Positions 1 to 13,300 of a stretch of 64,000 bases of DNA are shown one piece after another. Origin of the DNA: Arion vulgaris (Eukaryota; Mollusca; Gastropoda; Stylommatophora; Arionidae); NCBI GenBank assembly GCA_020796225.1, contig CM036775.1:5764393-5828392 (forward strand), read 5' to 3'. Numbering within the stretch: the stretch's first letter is position 1; each line of letters starts with the position of its first letter. Made by a program: the position numbers and the translations under genes. Below the pieces are notes generated by a model that was not told where the DNA came from, did no database searches, and saw only the letters and a program-made list of their open reading frames with translations.

Positions 1-387
1 CAAACCGCAAACAAACCTGAACGGGTGGCAAACCAAGGTGTTCATTAAATGACCGGTTTTGCTGGGCAGATGGCGTTCATAAGAGTGCATGGGAGGGCAG
101 GTCGCCTAAGGGTCGCTGCCCTGAAAGAAAATAGCAACCCACTGCCTTGTGGGTTATGGCTGGGGACAGTCAAAGGCTAGCAGAGAGTGAACCGCATACA
201 ATAGCTGGCTGAAATCGAACACCCCACCGAAGGATAAGCAAATGTTCTCAAATAGGTGCTGAAGGTTGGTGCACATACATTACATTCTGATGTTTGGCAG
301 TTTATACATCACAATAAGAATGATCAAAACTAGCCTAGAACGATCGAAAGAGAGAGAGAGAGAAGAAGAACAAACATGGCAGTACAA
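1..387. other. Intergenic or intronic sequence, repeat-like but unassigned
   Basis: No exon is supported. The stretch 190-240 (AACCGCATACAATAGCTGGC) resembles the 3' part of the SINE-B variant at 6150. The stretch 290-340 (ATCACAATAAGAATGATCAA) recurs at 34977. A GA microsatellite lies at 345-365. Confidence 0.4.
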
Positions 388-633
388 AATGCCTGTTTGG
401 TGCAGGGACCCACAAGGGGAGCAAAGAATAGTACCACTGCGATCTACAAGGCATGTTGTAAGAGGCGATTGATGTAGGACCTAGGGAAACTACCCTAGAT
501 AATAAAAAGCATTGCAGAAATCAGATATGCTGGCCTACTTGTAGGCGCATAACTGGCACAGCGTACATTCGCTCTTAGGCTCAGATCACATACAAACCAC
601 ACAGAGTGGTTTGAAGAAGAAAAGAAGAACAAA
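388..633 (+). mobile_element. SINE-A copy
   Basis: Shares with the other SINE-A copies the order: CAAGGGGAGCAAAGAATAGT, GTAAGAGGCGA, a CTGGCCTACTTGTAGGCGC block, CTCAGATCACATACAAA, and a GAAGAAGAAA tail. Confidence 0.75.
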
Positions 634-639
634 CATGGA

Positions 640-1135
640 TTTACCAAAAATTAAACAACTAAAAACAGTATGGAATGAAACTGATATCAAAGCAAAGATT
701 AAAATACTAAGAGCCTGCATATTACCAGTGGCAACGTATGGGTGTGAAACACGGACATTTAACAATGCAGTGGAAAAAATGTATATGCTTTTGAATATAA
801 GTTACAAAAGAGTTCTCTGTATATCATGGACAGAGAATAAAGCAAATAGATCTATTCAGAAGAAACTCAAAATCAAAGAAAACTGACCTATGCTACAATA
901 AGAATGAGAAAATTTAGGTATTTTGGACATATAAGAGACACAAATGGTTGGAAAGACCACATAGAATGAGGCATACCTGGCAAAGAGAATGAGAAGATTA
1001 CAGAGAAGATGGATTCTTGTAACTATATTTGAGCACGGCTGCAGGGAATCTGGTATAGAAGAAATTGAGGATGGAAAGCTGCAGAACTTTATGATGTGTT
1101 TCACCAGTCGAAAAGAATGAATACTGTCCTGGACA
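640..1135 (+). mobile_element. RT-type LINE fragment, C-terminal part, broken
   Basis: Readable pieces include AKIKILRACILPVATYGCET, RVLCISWTENKANRSIQ and a later basic segment, as in RTE/CR1-like 'endonuclease-reverse transcriptase' C-termini. The frame is interrupted after 886 by stops and shifts. A close copy lies at 14730-15195. Confidence 0.7.
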
Positions 1136-1164
1136 TATAAGTCAGAGGTGCTTAATAACCACAG

Positions 1165-1354
1165 GCTTCTTAGGGAGATTCTCCTGTTTAACACTCTCCA
1201 ACATCCTAGCATTCTTCTACTGAAAGGTTACTGTCTCCGAGGGGGTCGTATTTCAAAAGTCATGCGCAACAAGGGCCTGCTACTTGTCACAGAAGCTGGA
1301 ACAACTTTGTGTCTGTCTCTGTTCCGTGCCTGCACCTGGCAGCAGAAAATCTCG
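1165..1354 (+). CDS. Exon 1 of the pseudokinase gene: kinase N-lobe (helix C to hinge)
   Basis: The acceptor is AACCACAG and the donor is TCG|GTGAGT. The exon enters with one base of a split codon and ends in phase 0. Its 63 residues begin LLREILLFNTLQHPSILLL and continue with GYCLRGG and then KGLLLVTEAGTTL, the usual kinase order of helix C, HPS before beta 4, and a beta 5-hinge. TWQQKIS then leads into the helix E segment at the start of exon 2. It is flanked on both sides by LINE debris but is itself free of stops. The exon upstream is not in the window. Confidence 0.75.
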
Positions 1355-4300
1355 GTGAGTTAAAAATCTTGGTGAGTTAAGCTGAATTATTATAACACTT
1401 ATGTCATTACTAGATCAAGATTACTAACAACCTATGGGGTTAATGATCACCTAACCAACCTTTGCAAGAGCCTTTATACTGACAGCCAATGTACGATTAG
1501 AACAAACACAGGATCATCAGAAAAGTTTCACGTCGTGTCAGGAGTAAGACAAGGTTGCGTACTATCCCCGCTGCTGTTCATCACATATAATGACCACATC
1601 TGTAAAATAGCAAACACCAGCGAAGGAAACAACCTCGGAGAGCTCTTAAATGAATTTCTTTTTGCAGACGATCAGGTAATCGTATCATCAACAGAAGAAC
1701 AGCTACAACAACACATTAACAGACTCCAGTTAGCATGTAACGAATACAACATGAGAATAAACATTGACAAAACAGAAGTAATGACATTCGCCAGAGGGGA
1801 AAGCACTACCAATATCTCCATCGACAATTGCCCACTAAATCAAATAAAAGACTTCACATACCTGGGAGCATTTTTTCAACAAACGGAAGAATAACTAATG
1901 AAATCCAACACAGATGCAACAAAGCAAATCAAATGATAGGACAAATGGCGCAAATGTTAAAATACAAACATGTCACCATGAACACAAAAATAGCAATGTT
2001 CAACACAATCTTTCTCCGCACATTATGTTACCAGTGCCAAACCTGGACACTGACAACAAACGATAGAAGAAAACTAGTCACAGAGATGAAGTGTCTACGC
2101 AGAATGCGGGAGTGTAACAAGAAGAGACCGGTTGAGAAATGAAGACGGGAAAAAAGTGGGTACAACTTCATCAGTACTAGACTTCATCAAGAAACAACAA
2201 ATAAAGTGGTTCGCCACGTAAGCAGATTACCAACAGACAGTGCACCTCAAAGAGCAATGCTGCTCCGATACAATGGGTACAAAGCAAAAGGCCAGCCACG
2301 AAAAGATGGACCTCAGAGATAACAAAGGTGACGAAAGACTATCTACGAAGCACATTCAAGGGTTCGTTTTAGAAATCTCTTCTTGACCTGACACTGTGAG
2401 GCAAACAGGATTCGAGAAAGAAAGAAAGACTAGATCAAGTAACTTATAACCTGTAACCGCCTGCATGTTGCCGGGGCTCGCAAGGGGAGCAAATAATAGT
2501 AACACTGCGACTTACAAGGCATGTTGTAAGAGGCAACCGAGGTAAGGGCCTATTGAAGCTCCCTATTAAATAAAAACATTGCAGAAATCGTGTGTGCTGG
2601 CCTACTTGTAGGTGCATAGCTGGCACATAGTACAAATGCTCTTAAGCTCGGATCACATACAAATCACAAAGAGTGGTTAACAAGTGGTCGATATGGAGCG
2701 TTCGAGGAAGAAGAAGAAGAAGTCAAAGCAGGATTAGAGAAAAGAAAGAAGAGTACAGAAATATGACCCAAAACATGATACATAAGCTCGAGACGTCCCA
2801 AAACATGATGCACAATCTCGAGAATTCCCAAAACATGATACATAAGCTCGAGACGTCCCAAAACATGATACACAATCTCGAGACGTTCCAAAACATGATA
2901 CACAATCTCGAGACGTTCCAAAACATGATACACAATCTCGAGACGTTCCAAAACATGATACACAATCTCGAGACGTTCCAAAATATGATACCCAATCTCG
3001 AGACGTTCCAAAACATGATACACAAGCTCGAGACATTCCAAAACATCATACACAATCTCGAGACGTTCCAAAACATGATACACAAGCTCAGACGTTCCAA
3101 AACATGATACACATCTCGGACGTTCCAAACATGATACACAATCTCGAGACGTTCCAAAACATGATACACAAGCTCGAGACGTTCCAAAACATGATACACA
3201 AGCTCGAGACGTTCCAAAATAAATGTTTTAACGGATTCGCTACAGGAATATGACCCAAAACATTATACACAAGCTCGAGACATTCCAAAATAAATATGTT
3301 TTAACGGATTTGCTACAGGAATATGACCCAAAACATTATACACAATCTCGAGACATTCCAAAATAAATATGTTTTAACGGATTTGCTACAGGAATATGAC
3401 CCAAAACATTATACACAAGCTCGAGACGTTCCAAAACATGATACACAATCTCGAGACGTTCCAAAATAAATGTTTTAACGGATTCGCTACAGGAATATGA
3501 CCCAAAACATTATACACAATCTTGAGACATTCCAAAATAAATATGTTTTAACGGATTTGCTACAGGAATATGACCCAAAACATTATACACAAGCTCGAGA
3601 CGTTCCAAAATAAATATGTTTTAACGGATTTGCTACAGGAATATGACCCAAAACATTATACACAATCTCGAGACGTTCCAAAATAAATATGTTTTAACGG
3701 ATTCGCTACATTTCTTTGCTTCCCTTGCAGGCCCAGCCAAAACTGAGAATCTTTCAATCAAATGTGAAGTCAGTGCTGTACTATTGCTTGGAAACTTGCA
3801 GGACAACAAAATAAACAACCAGAAAACTACAGACCTTCGTAAATGGATGTTTTCGTAGAATAGAGGGATTGAGATGGTATGATCAGATTACGAACAGGGA
3901 GCTCAGAGAAAGAACTAAGCAGATACCAGTGAAGAAAGAGCTAAGGAAGCGACGCTGGCGATGGATAGGACACACATTGAGAAGACCGACCGGAAGCATT
4001 GCAAGACGGGCACTGATTCGGAACCTGCAGGATAAGAGAAAGAGGGGAAGGCGTACCTGGAGAAGAAAGCTGGAGACTGATATTAAAAGTAAATGTGAAA
4101 CATGAAAGGAATGGCAAAAGAGAGGAAGAGCTAGAAGAAGTTTGTTGAAGGGCCTGTGCTCCGTTGGTAGTTGAAAGGTGAAGAAGAAGAAGAAAAACTG
4201 ATTCGCTACATGATGGCCTCTAGATGGAATTCATTTTTTTTTAGTTTTAGTTTAAAAAAATGCACTCTTAATTTCTTCATCATCAAGGTGCGTATCCTTT

Positions 4301-7300
4301 ATAGAACGTTGCGCCTTTGCTAGCGCATCTGAAATTTACTCTGTCTCTAGCCAATTCACCCACTTTGTCGATGGTCATGGTTTCTTTAATATCTTGTAGC
4401 CAGCATCAAGTTCTTGGCAACATACAATCAGTAGTTTGTCATTGCCTGCTGATTGGTTCTGGCCACTTAACCATAATAATCTCTGGTGTGCACTGAGCCC
4501 GATACCAGGCTGTTCCAGCTCCCGCCTTCGAAAACGTTGTTGACATTGTCAATCTTCCGCCTTTCTTCCGGCAGCCATGTGTACTGTAGAAGGGAGACTT
4601 CATTTGAGTTTTGCTCTACGTAGTTTCGTCAGCTAGTCGAAGCTGTTGCCCAGGGGATGGAGCTGCTGTACACAAGCAGACCCGAGGAGCCATACGCGAT
4701 CTGGGCAGGATGGGGAACCAAAGGCTCCAGCCCGCCCCAAAAAGGACGCGGTTGCCTCTCACTGTGAGGTACTATCCCTACCATCTGATGCCCACCATCA
4801 CTTTTAGTTTAGCAAAAGGACGCGGCTGCCTCTCACTGTGAGGTACTATCCTACCATCTGATGCCCACCAATCACTTTTAGTTTACAAAATGGACAACTT
4901 CATGTGAGGTTTCCACCTCGAATATTACTGTATTAGCAAATAGATTGCTACTGTGATACTATACAGAAAACCAATTCACTTTCATTTACAAAAAAATTGA
5001 ATTGGTAGTACTAACTACCATCTGATCCCACCACATAGTTTGAGAATAAGGAGCGTTATGATAACAATCTGACTGATATTTACAAGACGTGCTCTCTTAA
5101 TTGGTAATCCCTACTTATGAATACTTAAATTTACAGCTATAATTTTTTAAATATGATTTACAATAAAACTTATTATATATCAAATCGACAACTATGGACG
5201 CAGTTTCACCGAATATTGACTGTATTAGCAAATATAATTGTAGTGTTAACTATACAGAAAACAGATTAGCATTCATTACAAATAACAAATTGAAATTGGT
5301 AGAACAAAAATCCAACTTACCAAGGGTATTGATGAATAATAGGTTGAATAAACAAGTTTGACTGATGTCGACTGCTCTCTTTATATTGGTAATCTATTTA
5401 TGAATACATAAACATTACGATAATTGTAAATAGATACAAACTATTATCATGACCATTCATGAAAAAATCACAAGTTATTTTTATCTCCGGGTACCTTAGA
5501 GTTAATGTTAAACTTTGTTTCACTTCTATTTCTAGTAAAAGCCACAATGATATGTGTTGGTTATCATTTATACTTCACTTTTAAGTAGTTTCCGGTTAAT
5601 ATAAAAGTTGAATAGGTATACCAACACTATGCTACCAGTGCCAAACATGGACACTGACAAAAGAGCAAGAAAGGAAAATTATCAAGTGTGAAATGAGATG
5701 CTTGAGGAAAGCTGTAAATAAAACAAGAAGAGACCATATAAGAAATGAGGAAATTAGAAGAACAGTCGGAACAACACCTGTTGTTAGATTCATTGAAAAA
5801 ACAGACTCAAATGGTTTGACCACTTGGTAAGATTGAACCCAAATACACCAGTTGCAAGAGCGAACAACCTGAAAATGGAATCATCAAGAGGAAGAGACAG
5901 ACCAAGAAAAAGATGGATTGATGGAGTCACAGACATCTTAAAACTCCACAATATCATAGTATATCAAGCAACCGAGCCTGCACTATCTCAGAAACCGATC
6001 ATTAGTTAAACCTGCTACCCTAACAGCAAAAAACAGAGAAGGACAAAAGAAAGAATAGGAACAGAAAGTAAATGGAAAAGAAATGAAATAGTACACAATA
6101 TTTAGGTGATGTTTCGTTCATGCAATAAGCCAGTTTTATGCATTCAAATGATGTTTTTGCCTGAGTGGTTACCAGGGCCTAAATCGGGTGTAAAGAATAG
6201 AACCACTGTTACCTGCCACGCATGTCGTAAGAGGTGACTAAGGAGGTTGGATGTGGGCTAGCTACCCCACACCGTAAAAACACTAGATGGCTACAGAATG
6301 AAGAGCGAACCGAGTAAACACTGGCTGAAACCGGACACATCGCCGATGTGACGTAAAACACACCAATGCTAAGGCCGCATGAATCAGATTTCCAAATGAA
6401 TAGAATTTATGGGGAGGTCTGGTACATCGGTCTGCGGTGATCGGGCGACAGAGAAATAATGTTTTGTATGCAATCAGTTAACCATATATTTCATAATCAT
6501 ACAGATGGCACTACAAGTGACTAAGCTTCTGTTATACCTAGATAATAGCACTTTTGGAAGTCTACGTTTTACCCAGTTATCTTTGAGTGACTTTGTGTTA
6601 GTGAGAGGGACAATAGTCAAGTTGGCCGAACTTGATGGGCTCGAACTTGGCGACTTATCATGCACAAAGAGTTCCGACTGTGATTTATCAGGCATGCGGA
6701 AAGGTCAGTGAGATTTCTGTAGTTTGTTGTCTTCTTCTTCTTTTCTTTACGTTCGTTCTTTACGACCAATTTTAATCACTATTTGTGATATGTTTGATCT
6801 TTGCCAAGAACGTGTATACGTTGCACATTGTTTTGGTAGGCCCCTAAATGCATAGACTTCTACACGTTTAGGACACATGCATCCGATTTCAGCCAAACCT
6901 CCTTAGTCGCCTCTTACGACATGCATGGCAGGTAACAGTGGTTCTATTCTTTACACCCCAAATTTGGGCCCGGTAACCACTCGGGCGTAGTTTGTTGTCT
7001 TTGGTTGCTTTATTGGGAGGGCTTATGTTGTTTTTAGTGTCTTGATGGGGGAATGGAGGCTTGTGTTTTCTTTTGTTGCTTTATGCGGAGGGCTTATGTT
7101 GTGTTTATTTTCTTGATGGACAATAAGGCTTATGTTGTATTTAGTTTCTTGATAGGAAGGGCTTCTGTTGTTTTTAGTTTCTTTATGGGGAGGGCTTATG
7201 TTGGGCTTAGTTGCTTTATGGGAAGGGCTTATGTTGGGCTTAGTTGCTTTATGGGGAGGACTTATGTTGTGTTTAGTTGCCTTATGGGAAGGGCTTCTGT

Positions 7301-10300
7301 TGTCTTTTGTTGCTTTATGGGAAGGGCTTCTTTTGTTACTTTATGGGGAGGGCATATATTTTCAGTTAATGTAAGGTGGGGCTTATTTTGTATTTATTTT
7401 CTTTGCAGAGAGGTCTTCTGTTATCTGTAGTTTCTTTACGAGGTCTTCTGTTGTCTGTAGTTTCTTTACGAGAAGGTCTTCTATTGTCTGTAGTTTCTTT
7501 ACGGGGAGGTCTTCTATTGTCTGTAGTTTCTTTACGGGGAGGTCTTCTATTGTCTGTAGTTTTTTACGGGAGGACTTATGTTGCATTTAGTTGCTTTATG
7601 GGGAAGGTTTCTATTGGCTTCCATTGTCTTTGGTTTCTTGATGTGGAGGGCTTCTGTTGTCTCCAGTTTATTTATGGTGGGATTTAGGCTTCTGTTGTCT
7701 CCAGTTTATTTATGGTGGGATTTAGGCTTCTGTTGTCTCCAGTTTATCTATAGTGGGATTTAGGCGTCTGTTGCCTCCAGTTTATTTATGGTGGGATTTA
7801 GGCGCCTGTTGTCTCCAGTTTATTTACTGTGTTCTTTTTATATTATAGACAATAGGTACATAGATACATATAGAGAGCTCTTCATTGTCCCATAATTTGT
7901 AAAAGTAAGGCAAACATCTGATTAACACAGATGGAGACAACCTTTGAACTATGCTTAGGAACATGTACACCCGAAACTAAACTGACTATATATTTACATA
8001 TGTCTGTCTGGAGAGTATAGATAAACTAGTTCTATTAAACTGGAACAATAACTTAATTTCTCAGAACAATCCACTTGACCATGACCTAATAACCTCTTCT
8101 TTCCTCCAGGAAATTTTTGTCAGAATGGATTCTGTGAAGGTCAGAATCCCAGCATCAACCTCTACTACGTTATTACGTACATTTTCAAGGCCATGTTGAC
8201 GGACGCACCTGATCAGGACGAGGCTGCCTTTGTTTCCAGGCTAGACTCTCTAAACTTCACCACAAAGGAGTTAATGATTGCTCTGCAAGTTCTCTTCAAC
8301 AAACATCGTGAGTGTGTTTATTTGATTTTTTATTAAACTTTTCCCATGGCAATTGAAGCACACTGCGCCACAACGGAGTATTCTGTTGAATGCCATTCGC
8401 CATACACTGCACCATTCAAGTCTTTCTAGTTTTACTCCTACTATTTTTACTTCTACTACTTTTAACCTTGTTATTCTAATAAGTTGTCCAGTTTTCTTCA
8501 AATTAGTATCTAATAAGATATATATATGTTTATTTATTGACGATATAAAGATGTCTGCAAGGCCTCAATGAAGAACTTTTCAATAGGTCCCAGCACATGG
8601 GAAAAACTAGCTGATGACAGAGTTGCGTGGAAGGCGATATTGCAGGACGCAGAGTCTTTTGAGAAGAGACTTATGTATGAGCTGAACGACAAGAGAGACA
8701 AGAGAAAACTATCACAGAAGTTGTCACAGTAAATCACTTGCCAATTGACCGTCTGTAAAGACGAAAAGGCTGTATATTTTTTTTTCTTTCGTCCGCTTTC
8801 AACTCAGACGAGTTTCATCTCTGAAACTGATTTTTGCGTGAAAATCTGTTTTCCAATTTCTTACAATGGCAGCAGCGTGCACATTGTAAATTACTTACAC
8901 TGGCAGCCGTGTGCTCAATGTACTCGTAATTAGTATTCCTCGCCATACAGGCAGATTTTCTCCGACTTCAGAGGTACTCACGTTATCGTCCTGAGTAAGA
9001 CCAGGGACTCGAACAAATGCCGGACAGTAGGTTCGAACCCGAGCTATGAGGCGTCTCACAGCTAGCAGGCCGAGCTACTATCAACTACTCTAGTCAGTCC
9101 CCCGCTGTATATTTATTGATGAGTAGTTATAATTATGATAGAAATAATAATTGCTTTTTTTTGGGTCTCCCTTGAATGAACTGTGTACAACTGAGGAAAT
9201 AACTGCGTACGGAAAGAGTTAGAAGAAAAAAATCGGATCAAGTACCATCTCCACATAGAAAGGTTGGCAGTAAAAGATCCTCAACAGTGTCAATCTCTGG
9301 TCAATAAACTAGTCAGACAGCAACATCAGTTAATTCCAACAACAGCGACAGCCTAGAGTCACATACACACCAGATCAGCTCAAAGTCCTTTGTAGGACTA
9401 CATCCAGATCAACACAAGTTCTTTTCAGGGCTACATCAAGATCTTTTTCTTCTCCGCAGTCAGTCTTCAATGCAACCAATTTAGTAATTCTTATTAGTTA
9501 GTTAGTTTGTTCCTTTCATGCCAAAGGCGGCACATAGGGCAGAGGTTTTAGATCTCCATGTAATGCGGTTTGTTGCTAGCAGTTGGAGATCTTGTATGTT
9601 TTACATCCCAATAGTTTACTTTCTTGTAGGATTGTTCTTCGTAATTCTTATTGTGATAAATAATTGATCTTTGACAAGAACAACTAACGTTAAACCCGGT
9701 TCGTACTCCCTACTTGTGTATGGTACCATACATGTGCAGGGCTTCATTTTTAGCCTACTGGAAATGTTTTGAGTCTGTCTCGCTGACAGTCAGTCCCCCA
9801 CACTTTCCCTTCCTTTGTGTATTCATTACTCTTTAACGTTAATTTTTGCAGTATATTTGGGCTTTATGAACTTTGCCTAAGAGTATGTCTACACTGTGCG
9901 TCCTTTCTGACTATGTGAGGTTGTTTCACACCCAGATCAATATGAAAAGTCCTTCTCAGGACTCCACACATGTACCAGAACACATTACTCAACAAACATT
10001 CCTTTTCTTGGACTAGTCCTAGACCTCACCAAGAAAAAAGGCCAATATGCTCTGATATAACCAAGAATGGAGCGTCTGTCCGAATGGATTAGAGCATGAC
10101 TCCCGTACGGGAGACCCAGGTTCAATCCACGGTAAGGCAAAGGAGTTTTTTCTGTTGGAGTCATAAAGAAAAATTCTAGCCTCAACAGATTCACTACGAC
10201 TGCACTAGCCATGCAGCCATTAAATTCCATAGGCACCTGTTCCTCCATCCTACACTGCCCTAAAAAGCGGTATTACAAATCTTTTATTTAAAAAAAAAAA

Positions 10301-13300
10301 TGTTATAACCAAAAAAGGCACCTGTCTTATGTTGTAAGGGGGTGTGCCTTGACCAAATAGAGGCTTAATCCCCACCAAACAAACAAACACGCAAACAAAC
10401 AAACACAGACAAACAATCTCTGGTCTACATCATTCAAGAGACACTGCAGAACTTTCAATCATCGATATCTATAGGTGGTTGACTACTATGCAATCTATGT
10501 TTTGTTGACGATATTCCTTAGAACGGGACACAATCGATTCCGCAGCCACATGTATACAAAATTCAAGATTGACAATTCAACCATGTGTACAGATAAACAT
10601 CCATATTTTTAAACCTTAACCTTTACACATAAATATATCTATTTGTATTGTTCCCCAGGAAATCTTCATTATTAGATGATGGACTTGTTGTTGTTGTTTC
10701 ATCCACTTCAAAGATTGATATCAATATAATCGCAATATTTGTATTTTATTGTTCATGATTTCTTCAGATTTATTGATGAATTAATTGTTCATTATTTCTT
10801 GATTTATTTTATTGTTCATGAAATTTAAATTTTAGGATTTAAGACTTTTCCTGGGAGACTAAATTGGAAGATGTCTCAAGTCAAAGGATTGACTTTATTA
10901 CACAGGGTTTCTCCCATATGGCTCTGTCCTGGTTGGTAGAGATGGCACCCAAAGTCAGTTTCAGTTTCAGTTTGGAATATCTTCATTGCACTCTGGACAT
11001 GTCCATAGGTGCTCCGATCTCCTTCGCAATATATCCAACAGTGTCCAGCGACTGACCGTACCAATTCGATGATGATTGATGAACCTACTCGTATACCTGT
11101 TGTACCATTCTTTTCTTGCCACACCAATCTTCAAACCCAGTTCTCGCAATCTAGTAGTTGACATGGATTTGGTTTAGATGAAGGTCTTCTCTGCGGCCAC
11201 GCTTTATGAGGGCTTTCACGATGTCAGCTCTGTCCATTGGCTGGCCCTTGATATAGCGGCAGAGAGCCAGTCGCTCTCTCATTGCCACGGCACCCATGTG
11301 CCCCGGAACAAAGACATACAAAGTCAGTACGGAGTGAAAGATTTAAGAACCATTAATGATTGAAATTTGTTATCTATGATGTTATCTATCCATCGTGTTC
11401 TTGGTCTGCCTCATGCTCTGCGCTCGACACTCAGGGTGCAGCGCACGAGGCAGACCAAGAACACGATGGATAGATAACATCTCAGAATCTCTACGAAAGC
11501 ATGGACTGGCAACGTCAAGCACAACACACCTGGCATAAGATAGAAAGCTTAATCTCCCCATGACACTTCACAGCAAATGTGGTTAAGATAAGATAACGAT
11601 TGAAATTTGTGAACGTAAATTTAAATTTAATGTAACAAAGAAACAAACCATGACAGAGTCAGTGACATGTGACATGTGACAGAGAGAGTGTGTTGCATGA
11701 ACTCTTCAGCTCCGGCAATAATCCTAGGGGTCTCATGGAAAAGTTGCACATGTTACTCTGTCCGGATTCAAACCCACAATCTTCAAAATGACAGATAAAT
11801 GTCTTAGCCACTTCACCATTAAGATCCATTGACTTCTTGCGCCTTCTTCTTTGCGATCGCTATTTTGATGATTTTACCGTTAGATGTTTTTTAAAATGAT
11901 GAAGCTTACTGTTGCGTGTAGCTCATCTCTGGTGCCATGTAGTTTTGAATGTAGTGTTGTATTGTAGGACCAGCATTCCTTTCTAGGGAGGACATGCAGG
12001 GGACAGTCTTGCAGGACATGTTCTGTGGTTTAATCAGCAGTACCACAAGGACACAGAGGGGTTGAGGACAATCGTATCCTGTGTAGGAACTTCTTGCTGG
12101 TTACTGGAGTCATGAAGGCATCTCTATGTTTAGATATCTAAGCAATTACCTGTTATACAATTAGAACTGGATGTCTGAGGGACAGAGTGAGGACTATGTT
12201 TAATCAGCGAGTCACAGGAACCATAAGTTTTTATATACTTTTGAATGAGGGTTGACGGAGAACCAATGGATCAGCCTGGAACGCAATTACATCGGGTCAG
12301 TAACCAATAATTAATTGTAGGCGCTTACGCAAGAGGAGCATCTGGCCGAACTGAATGAATTAGAGTGGGGCTCCCATTCGGAGACACAGGTTCAATCCCG
12401 TAAGGCCAAGAAGTTTTTTCTGCCGGGGAATAAAGAAAAATTATAACCTGAACACTTTTGCAGGGACAGCAATAGCCATGCGACCATTAAATTCTTCAAG
12501 CTTATGTTCCCCTGTGCTACACTGCCCTAAAAAGCGGTAACACGGCAGTAAAGACATGACAGCCAGCCTGCCCAGCGTGTTCGTCAGCGTTGGACTATGG
12601 GTGACTAGCCCTCTGTGAGTGCGGGTTCAATTCGCGGACTGGCAAAAAGCCACAGGTTTCCCAGATTTACGGTGTTCGTGGCACCGAACCGAAGGGTTAT
12701 GATGTCCATGGCACCGAGCCAAGAGCTGAAAGCTCAAGTGCTTCTGGATCGGAAAAAAAAAAAGACATGACAAGAGAGAGACAGACAATGTAGGACAAGG
12801 GCCATCTGTAAAATGTAGGCCTACTAGTTATTCTGTGATTATCATTTGTCTGTGGATTTTTTAAATGAATAAATAACCTAGTAACTATTTTTCACAAATT
12901 GATTCTAGTGTAGATATTTTATTTAGAAATTATTGACGTTCAGTTTCATTTTGTGAAATATTTAGTTCAATTTTGGATTGCGTTTATTATTAATGTGTAG
13001 TTTTCTTTGTTAGTTTTGGTTAGTTATTGTGAGTTGTATTTAGTTTGTTGTATTCTTTACTGTTCCCAGTGGAGTATAGGGTTGCAGCTTATTACTAACG
13101 GTTTGGGTGGACTCTGTTGGGTAGAGGTTAGATGCTCACATCTGTGGTTTAATTTTTATGTTTTGTAAATTTATTAACACATTTTGTACCGTAACCCTCT
13201 GACTGAGGCCCTTTTATCTGTCTCATTTTGGCTGAAATTGGATGCACGTGTCCTAACTGTGTAGAAGTCTATGCGTTTAGGGGCCTACCAAACCAATGTG

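Larger units (their letters stand above)
8332..9226 (+). mobile_element. MITE-1 copy split by later insertions
   Basis: 8332-8545 matches MITE-1 (GCACACTGCGCCACAACGGA, TTTTAACCTTGTTATTCTAA, ATATATGTTTATTTATTGAC). The 3' end resumes at about 9110 (ATATTTATTGATGAGTAGTT) and finishes CGGAAAGAGTTAG near 9226. The material between carries a LINE tail and a tRNA-related segment. TTTATTGA(C/T)GA at both junctions suggests a TSD. Confidence 0.6.

Noticed and set aside
2664..3288. Apparent repeat proteins on both strands (NMIHNLETFQ / CIMFWNVSRL)
   Set aside because: 30-bp minisatellite; both strands and several frames are open.
3739..3858. Possible exon after TTTGCTTCCCTTGCAG
   Set aside because: The acceptor-like sequence is the reversed 5' end of SINE-A (CTTTGCTTCCCTTG), and phase and peptide do not fit between exons 1 and 2.
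7053..7763. Open frames with GRAYVVFSFLMG-like repeats
   Set aside because: Minisatellite in the intron after exon 2; no splice phase or codon bias supports coding.
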